A stretch of 64,000 nt of DNA, taken from NCBI GenBank assembly GCA_038322235.1, contig JBBQFQ010000024.1, positions 7,679 through 71,678 of the forward strand, in the 5' to 3' direction. The DNA is from SZAS-18 sp038322235. GTDB taxonomy: Bacteria > Verrucomicrobiota > Verrucomicrobiia > Chthoniobacterales > SZAS-18. Shown in pieces: positions 58,550 through 64,000 of this stretch. The translations under genes and the position numbers were made by a program. The notes under the pieces were generated by a model. That model did not search any database. It saw only the letters and a list, made by a program, of their open reading frames with translations, and was not told the origin of the DNA. Position 1 is the stretch's first letter; each line of letters opens with the position of its first letter.

Positions 58550-59653
58550 ATGGGTCACCTTTATCCTCTCCGCACCCGCATTTCCTCCCGCCCTGCGCCG
58601 ATCAACCGCCCGAGGGCGAGCGCAGCGGCTGTTGCCTTGACGATTGCCCTCGTTCTTGGGTCCCCAATCACGGCTCCGGCCGAGCCCAAGTCCTCCCCGG
58701 CGCCGGCCCGGCCGACCGTCCGCGTGCTCAAACTCGGACATCAATATCCCGCGGCGGTCTCGGACGTCGGCGATTTTCGCGATCGTTATTGCCGCCGCTT
58801 CGCCACCGAGGTGGAACGGCGTTCCAACGGCACGCTCAAGATCGAGATCTATCCCGACAATCAGCTCGTGAAACCCGGCGATGAGCTCGTTGCCTTCCAA
58901 ACCGGCGCTCTCGATTTTTGCCCGCTCCCGTTGAACAACGTGTCGAAAAAGGTGCCCGAGCTGAACGTGGCGCTCCTGCCCTGTCTCCTCAAGAGTTACG
59001 CGCAGGCGCGAAAATGGCAGGCGGCTCCCATCGGCCAGACGGTGGACGCCATCATGGAGAAAAACGGCATGGTCGCACTTTTTTGGGTCTGGCAAGCCGG
59101 CGCGGTCGCCTCCTTCCGTCCGCTCCTCACCCCCGAAGCCATGGTGGATATGCGAGTGCGCGGCGTCGCGCGGAGCGTGGATCAAGTCATGGCCGCCGTG
59201 CGCGCCGAGGTGGTGAGCATGCCTTCGAGTGAAATCCCCGCTGCCTTTCGGGATCGCCGCATCGATGCGGCCATGACCACTTCGACGTCGATGCTCTCCT
59301 TCGAGATCCAGAAATATGCCCCTGTCGTCACCACCTGCCGCGACCGCTCGGTTTTCTATTTCCCGATCCCCTTCGTGGTTTCGAAAGCCACGTTCGACTC
59401 GCTCACGGCCGACCAGCGCACGGCGGTCCGCGAAGCGGCCCTGGCGCAGGAGGAATTCGCCTATGCTTCAGTGCAAGCCGATGACGAAGCCCTGGCTCAA
59501 GCCTTTCGCGGCGCTGGCGCCACCGTCACGGAGATGTCGGAGGAGGATTGGCTGCGCTGGCAGCTCATCGCCCGTGCCACAGCCTGGCGTGATTTCGCGC
59601 GCAGTGTGAAAGACGGAGAAGCCCTCCTGGCAAAAGCGCTGGAACTGAAGTAG
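58550..59653 (+). CDS. TRAP transporter substrate-binding protein DctP-like
   Basis: About 367 residues. An N-terminal basic/hydrophobic export signal (residues about 15-45, AAAVALTIALVLGSPITAPA) is followed by a DctP-type solute-binding fold: LKLGHQYPAAVSDVGDFRDRYCRRFATEVERRSNGTLKIEIYPDNQL, then VKPGDELVAFQTGALDFCPLPLNNVSKKVPELNVALLPCL. It probably binds a carboxylate. No DctQ/DctM membrane genes follow, so the substrate-binding component appears alone. ATG 58550 was chosen; a shorter start would cut the signal. Confidence 0.82.
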   Translation: MGHLYPLRTRISSRPAPINRPRASAAAVALTIALVLGSPITAPAEPKSSPAPARPTVRVLKLGHQYPAAVSDVGDFRDRYCRRFATEVERRSNGTLKIEIYPDNQLVKPGDELVAFQTGALDFCPLPLNNVSKKVPELNVALLPCLLKSYAQARKWQAAPIGQTVDAIMEKNGMVALFWVWQAGAVASFRPLLTPEAMVDMRVRGVARSVDQVMAAVRAEVVSMPSSEIPAAFRDRRIDAAMTTSTSMLSFEIQKYAPVVTTCRDRSVFYFPIPFVVSKATFDSLTADQRTAVREAALAQEEFAYASVQADDEALAQAFRGAGATVTEMSEEDWLRWQLIARATAWRDFARSVKDGEALLAKALELK

Positions 59654-59740
59654 CGCGTCGCGGCTCCCCTGGTTGGTTCTGCAACCGACGGCCCTCCGTT
59701 CCAAGCGTGGTTCAATTCAAACGCGCGTGGAGATTCGCCC

Positions 59741-60427
59741 TTATCGCTCGAGTCGTTCCTTGCCGAGCTTCTTGTCACCCAGACCGGCCCAGCTCCCGTC
59801 CAGGGCCCGGCCCCCGTCGAGCAACGAGTAGAGGATGACGCCGATATCCTTGCCGGTCGTCCAGCCCGCGATGAGCACGTCTCCCGCGCGAATCCCGACG
59901 CCGCGGTAAGTGTCCTTGCCGACCGTCCATTTCATCTCGAAGACGTCGCCCTTCTGCACCATCGTCACCTGACCTTTGTAATCTGCGCCCCCGGGCTGGG
60001 TGCCTTTGGTGATCTGGAAGATCCCGGTGCCGGCGCCGGTGGACTTGAGGATCTCAATTCCCATCTCTCCCTTGGTCATCGAGCCCGTCCAGGCCCCGAC
60101 GAACTCGTCGCCCTTGGCCTGGTAGACCGCGACGCCGAACTCCGCGTCGTTGCTGTACCCCGCGGCAATCGCGGATCCGTTCGAGATCCCCAAACCCTTG
60201 TAGGCGGTCGATCCGTCCACCGTCCAGACGAGTCCCAGGACCCCGTTCTGTTTCGCGGAGACCGTCACCGTGCCGGTGTAGTCCGTCTTGGTGGAGCCGG
60301 GGTTTTGGCCGAGGGCAATGCGCCACTTTCCGGCCAGCGGCTTGGCGGCGACGCTCGCGTCCTGGGCGGGAACCGGAGAGACCGACAGGGCAAGCAGAAC
60401 AGCGGCGAAAAGGTGCGGTAGTTTCAT
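59741..60427 (-). CDS. Secreted hypothetical protein with internal repeats
   Basis: About 228 residues. A signal peptide (MKLPHLFAAVLLALSVSPVPAQ) precedes two homologous beta-rich blocks of about 80 residues: one contains YTGTVTVSAKQNGVLGLVWTVDGSTAYKGLGISNG and the other YKGQVTMVQKGDVFEMKWTVGKDTYRGVGIRAGD. The duplicated Y.G.V......W.V....Y.G.GI pattern is clear. No known family was recognised. ATG 60427 starts the signal peptide; the longer frame upstream has none. Confidence 0.65.
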   Translation of the reverse strand: MKLPHLFAAVLLALSVSPVPAQDASVAAKPLAGKWRIALGQNPGSTKTDYTGTVTVSAKQNGVLGLVWTVDGSTAYKGLGISNGSAIAAGYSNDAEFGVAVYQAKGDEFVGAWTGSMTKGEMGIEILKSTGAGTGIFQITKGTQPGGADYKGQVTMVQKGDVFEMKWTVGKDTYRGVGIRAGDVLIAGWTTGKDIGVILYSLLDGGRALDGSWAGLGDKKLGKERLER

Positions 60428-60613
60428 CGAAAATCGGATGGAATTTGTTTCGGTCTCATGGATTTGCCGTTCGCAGCGGGGCGTGGCGAGCTTTTTCGCC
60501 GGGGACGTTTGCCGGCGAAGGGCAGGCGTTGTGAGGTGGTACGCCGCAGGCGTTCCGGGCAAACGGGTCCGCAGTCCACGCTGAGAATAATATCCCGATA
60601 GCAAGCCTCGACC

Positions 60614-62320
60614 TCAGCCGCTCGGATGTCGGGTCTGAACCCGGTCCCGCAGCAATTCGCGCAGGATGTCCAAGTCCACGGGCTTGACGAGGTGTTCGTC
60701 GAAGCCGGCCTGCTCGGCGGCGAGGAGATCCTCCGGGCTGGCGTAGCCGGTCATGGCGATGAGGAAGACGCCGGACAGGGCCGGCATCTCCCGGAGGTGG
60801 CGGGCGACTTCATAGCCATCCATGCCGGGCAGGCCGATGTCGAGGAGCACGACTTCAGGCAGAAAATCAGCGGCAGCCGTGAGCGCATCCGGGCCCGTAA
60901 AGGCGGTGCGCGTGACATGCCCACGCCGGGACTGCAGAATGCCCATGCTCCGCGCCGAATCGGTGTTGTCATCCACGATGAGAAGGCGCCGGGAGAGTTC
61001 GCGCGCGACAGGCGGCGGAGCCGGGGCGGGCCGAGGTGCCCGGCGGAGAATCGGGAGATGAACGACGAATTCGCTGCCGTGGCCGAGTCCCTCGCTGTGC
61101 GCCTCGACGCTGCCGCCATGCAGCTTCACGAGCCGGTTCACGAGGGTGAGGCCGATGCCGAGTCCGCCGTGCGCGCGGTCCAGTGCGCGGGTCGCTTGTA
61201 CGAAAAGATCGAAGACGCGGGGAAGCAACTCGGGAGCGATGCCCACGCCGTTGTCGCGTACGCGGACGATGACCACCGGCGGCTCGACTCCGACGGCGCG
61301 CTCGGCGCTCAATGAGATGACGCAGCCGTCGCCGCTGTATTTGCAGGCGTTACCGAGCAGGTTGTTGAAGACCTGTTCCAGGCGGGTCGCGTCGGCATGC
61401 AGAAAGACGGGCTCGGCGGGCATCGAGACTGCAAGTTCCTGATTTCGGGCGGCGCAGTCGGCCCGCACGAGGCTGGTCGCGGCGGTGAGAATTGCCTCAA
61501 GCTGCACAGGCTTCTTGCGCAGTTCGATTTTGCCCTCGGTGATGCGCGCGACATCGAGCAGGTCGTCGATCATCCGGCTCATGTTTTCGATCTGCCGACC
61601 GATGATGAGCTGAGCCTGGGTCCGTTCGGCGTCCGTCGCGGTCTCCGTTTGCAGAATTTCCGCGGCGTTGCGCAGGGGCGCGAGCGGGTTGCGCAGCTCG
61701 TGGGCGAGCATGGCAAGGAATTCATCTTTGGAGCGATCGGCTCGAGCCAGCTCCTCGGCCCGCACGATCAGCGAATTTTCCAGCGCGCGGCGCTCGGAGA
61801 TGTCGATGAGGTTTTCCGAGACGGCCGCCGGATTTCCCTCGCCATCATAATCCATGGTCTTACGAGCTTGCACGATGATGCGCTGGCCATCGCGTTTCGT
61901 ATGAATCACCTCCCCGACCCAACGGCCCGTCCGATGCAAGACCTCAGCCAGTTCCTCCACGGGCGTGGGGAATTCCGTTTGCAGCAGGACGTGACTGATT
62001 TTCCCGAGCGCCTCTTCGCGCGACCAGCCGTAAAGCTCTGTGGCCCCTTGATTCCAGTAACGGATTTTGCCGTCCATGTCGCGCACGATGATGGCGTCAT
62101 TGCTCAAATCGAGCAGACGGGCCTTTTCCGCGAGCTCGCGAGTCGTCTTTTGGCGCGCGATGATTTCATCCCGGAGCTGCGCATTCAGATGGTCCGCGGC
62201 TTCCGTGAGTTCATGCTGGCGCACGGATCCGAGGATCAGTGCTTCATTCATCGCGACGGTCCGCTCATGCACCAGCACGAGGCTGGCGGGCAGCGCTGGG
62301 GTTGGTAGTTGCGCATCCAT
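60614..62320 (-). CDS. Hybrid histidine kinase: PAS, HisKA/HATPase and receiver domain
   Basis: A 568-residue cytoplasmic signalling protein. The first 65 residues are coiled coil, then a PAS domain (about 66-175, DLSNDAIIVRDMDGKIRYWNQGATELYGW), a dimerisation and phosphoacceptor helix with H207 (LAMLAHELRNPLAPL), an ATPase with NNLLGNACKYS, DNGVGIAPE and GGLGIGLTLV, and a C-terminal receiver domain (LLIVDDNTDSARSM, LLDIGLPGMDGYEVARH, TGYASPE, KPVD). No membrane segment. It lies in an operon downstream of a PAS remnant and KaiC and should act with them. Confidence 0.92.
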   Translation of the reverse strand: MDAQLPTPALPASLVLVHERTVAMNEALILGSVRQHELTEAADHLNAQLRDEIIARQKTTRELAEKARLLDLSNDAIIVRDMDGKIRYWNQGATELYGWSREEALGKISHVLLQTEFPTPVEELAEVLHRTGRWVGEVIHTKRDGQRIIVQARKTMDYDGEGNPAAVSENLIDISERRALENSLIVRAEELARADRSKDEFLAMLAHELRNPLAPLRNAAEILQTETATDAERTQAQLIIGRQIENMSRMIDDLLDVARITEGKIELRKKPVQLEAILTAATSLVRADCAARNQELAVSMPAEPVFLHADATRLEQVFNNLLGNACKYSGDGCVISLSAERAVGVEPPVVIVRVRDNGVGIAPELLPRVFDLFVQATRALDRAHGGLGIGLTLVNRLVKLHGGSVEAHSEGLGHGSEFVVHLPILRRAPRPAPAPPPVARELSRRLLIVDDNTDSARSMGILQSRRGHVTRTAFTGPDALTAAADFLPEVVLLDIGLPGMDGYEVARHLREMPALSGVFLIAMTGYASPEDLLAAEQAGFDEHLVKPVDLDILRELLRDRVQTRHPSG

Positions 62321-62331
62321 ACTGAGTGACG

Positions 62332-62565
62332 CTACGGGGAAGCGCTCGGTGCTGGATGCCTCTCCGCCGGAATCGCTGCAGCGGATAGCTGCTTGCCCTC
62401 CAGATCGGGAGTATCCGTCACAGGGGCGAAGGCGGGATTCGCAGAGCGCAGGAGATGCCTCTCCCCGGCCACCGTCGCCATCGGCAGCGGCGAGTGTTCC
62501 GCGATCGCGTCGAAGAAGCCGGCGAGCTCGGCGGGGGGATCGACCGATGGCAGTTCCGTGCCCAT
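62332..62565 (-). pseudogene. Truncated PAS-domain fragment upstream of the kinase
   Basis: 77 residues starting MGTELPSVDPPAELAGFFDAIAEHSPLPMATVAGERHLLRSANPAF, the recognisable first half of a PAS domain in this kinase family. The frame ends at 62332 after a Pro/Ala-rich tail, 11 bases before the kinase start, which is in another frame. In intact relatives, as far as I know the family, this PAS runs on into the segment VHERTVAMNEALILGSVRQHELTEAA seen at the start of the next gene. I therefore read it as an internally deleted gene broken by a frameshift, although a translated small protein is not excluded. Confidence 0.55.
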
Positions 62566-62574
62566 AATCTTCTC

Positions 62575-64000
62575 CTACCGCGAAGCCTTCGGTTCGGGCG
62601 CCGCTTCCTCCAGTTGACCAAGGTGCTCCGGGAGTCCGCTGGTGAGCCGCGCGTACTCGGTCTGGCGGGGGTCGATGACCACCACGCCTTTATCCGTGAT
62701 GACGTACTCCCGGATGTCCTTGCTGTGATTGCCGCCGCGCATTTTCACCACCACGATCACCTTGCGGAGCTGGCCGTCGATCTCCACGTAACGCAGCCGG
62801 ATGATGTCGTCGGTGAGGAAGGAGATCGCGTAGTGGCTGAAGGGCATCGCGGTGAAGGTGTCCTCCACTTCGACCGTGCTGAGGATGGTAACGCCAGAAC
62901 CCGTCAACGCCGCAATCATCCGGTAAAGGGACTCGCGGAAGTCAGCGCGGAAGTCCGGCGCCAAGGCCATTTCAAAGCCCACAAGGGAATCAATCGCCAG
63001 CCGCTTCGCGCCCACGCGCGCAATCGCTTCCAGTAGTTCCTGCATCGTCTCGTCCACGGAGAGATCCAGCGGGCGCAGATAGAGGATCTCCAGTTTTCCC
63101 TGCCTCTGAGGGTCTTTGAGATTCAGCCCGAAACTCGCCGCACGCTCCGTGTAGCCGTTGGGGCGCTCCTCGAAGACGGCGATGATTCCCGGCTCCCCGC
63201 GTCGCAGACCCTCCGCGATGAACTGGGTGGCCAGCGCCGATTTGCCCGTGCCCGAAGGCCCGGCGATGAGCAGGCTGTCTCCTTCGAGCAGCCCGCCGCC
63301 CAGCATCTCGTCCAACTCCGGAATGCCCATCGAAAGGCGCCGCTGCCGCGCGGGGAACGCCTTCTGGCCGACCAGCCCCAGCGTTCGCGAAAAAGCCTGC
63401 AACCCATCTTCACCGATGCGAATGGTGTGCAACCCCGGCACCGATTCCTGGCCGCGCAGCTTCACGATCTGGAGCTTGCGCACCACGGAATTCCGCTCCG
63501 TGACTTGGGAGAGCCAGATCAGGCCATCCGCGACGGTGAAGATCGGATTATCCCGCACTTCTTCGGGCGCATATTCACCGACAAGAAACGTCGTGGCTTC
63601 CCAACCCGTGAGAAACTGCGCGAGGCGCTGGATGAAGGTCTGCATCTCCAACTCGCTCGTGCTGAGCAAAGCCCGGCGCATCACGGTCCGGAAGGAATCA
63701 ACCACCACGAAGCTCGGCCCCACGGCGGTGACCTGCCGGGTGATTTCCTCGAAGACCGCGTTCAAATCCTTTTCCATCACCACCTCGGCGAGGTTGATGA
63801 AGCGAATTGCTTTGTCCAATTTCGATTCGTCGAAGAAAGAATACTGCTGCTGGTAGCGCAGCATCTTCAGCGCTGGCTCGCCGAGCACGGTGAAATAGAG
63901 CGCCGGCTTCTTGACCGTCGCGTTGGCGAAAAGAATCTGGTGCGCGAGGGTGGTCTTTCCGCAGCCTGGCGTGCCCGCGAGGATGTTGAAGGAAAATTCC
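62575..64000 (-). CDS. KaiC-like circadian-clock ATPase (5' end outside the window)
   Basis: A RecA-fold protein with two KaiC domains; at least 474 residues are visible. The N-terminal domain has Walker A AGTPGCGKTTLA at the window edge, and the second has GPSGTGKSALA (near 63245). The C-terminal end MRGGNHSKDIREYVITDKGVVV is typical of KaiC-family proteins. The gene runs off the right edge, so its true start is not seen. The PAS fragment and hybrid kinase follow on the same strand, spaced 9 and 11 bases, suggesting a light or redox signalling operon. No kaiA or kaiB is in the window. Confidence 0.9.
   Translation of the reverse strand, partial: EFSFNILAGTPGCGKTTLAHQILFANATVKKPALYFTVLGEPALKMLRYQQQYSFFDESKLDKAIRFINLAEVVMEKDLNAVFEEITRQVTAVGPSFVVVDSFRTVMRRALLSTSELEMQTFIQRLAQFLTGWEATTFLVGEYAPEEVRDNPIFTVADGLIWLSQVTERNSVVRKLQIVKLRGQESVPGLHTIRIGEDGLQAFSRTLGLVGQKAFPARQRRLSMGIPELDEMLGGGLLEGDSLLIAGPSGTGKSALATQFIAEGLRRGEPGIIAVFEERPNGYTERAASFGLNLKDPQRQGKLEILYLRPLDLSVDETMQELLEAIARVGAKRLAIDSLVGFEMALAPDFRADFRESLYRMIAALTGSGVTILSTVEVEDTFTAMPFSHYAISFLTDDIIRLRYVEIDGQLRKVIVVVKMRGGNHSKDIREYVITDKGVVVIDPRQTEYARLTSGLPEHLGQLEEAAPEPKASR

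Overview
The window is GC-rich and tightly packed chromosomal DNA. It most resembles a member of the Verrucomicrobiota. I infer this from the gene mix: a DUF692/DUF2063 bufferin-type operon with a long DUF2063 protein, mcsA-mcsB in an otherwise Gram-negative gene set (ExbB/ExbD, a LolD-like ATPase, phosphatidylethanolamine synthesis, a TRAP-type binding protein), RodA, a glycine-rich RRM protein, and KaiC-like clock ATPases beside a PAS histidine kinase. No rRNA or tRNA gene was recognised, so the assignment rests on protein content alone. Many genes start at GTG and few have a clear Shine-Dalgarno sequence, so several starts are judgement calls.

Layout. 1-2955: two metal-ABC permeases, then rodA. 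3029-5570: a secreted EF-hand protein, a PhoD-like phosphatase and a SYLF protein, all on the minus strand. 5910-8683: a glycine-rich RNA-binding protein with a strong terminator, then dnaX and ybaB. 8699-12712: an F420-dependent-reductase-like protein, ComF, a lone urate oxidase and an acyltransferase. 12780-15490: a secreted TPR protein followed by an ExbB with a zinc-ribbon tail and two ExbD proteins. 15593-19081: a 1162-residue secreted orphan. 19126-20854: SufE, DUF167 and a metallo-beta-lactamase-fold hydrolase joined by ATGA overlaps. 20930-25050: an amidohydrolase, psd, pssA and a GpgS-like glycosyltransferase. 25066-28431: two tandem paralogous polytopic membrane proteins. 28428-31662: mcsB, mcsA, ilvE and a LolD-like ATPase. 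31768-32441: a VapBC-type toxin-antitoxin pair whose palindromic operator covers the start codon.

32465-36365 is the most notable region. It is a minus-strand operon made of a secreted Cys-rich peptide precursor with a duplicated CKGKNSCKGKGGC core, a DUF692 (MNIO) enzyme, a DUF2063 partner and a thioredoxin-fold DUF255 protein. This is a bufferin-like copper/metal-stress RiPP system with an atypical precursor core. It is followed by a small orphan regulator-like gene, a hydrolase/TPR/TPR-AAA cluster with a divergent 1053-residue TPR membrane protein, a nucleotidyltransferase, a yeast-type cytosine deaminase, mgtE, a sugar-kinase-like protein, an iron-sulphur photolyase, gyrB with a PVPVV tract, and folP.

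54748-56295 is the second notable region. About 25 tandem copies of a roughly 20-bp palindromic unit lie directly upstream of a RAYT/IS200-like Y1 transposase. That gene is itself flanked by about 130-bp hairpin-rich REP-type repeats in both orientations. Beyond it are htpG, an apparently orphan TRAP binding protein, a secreted two-repeat protein, and at the right edge a kaiC / truncated PAS / hybrid histidine kinase operon that runs off the window.
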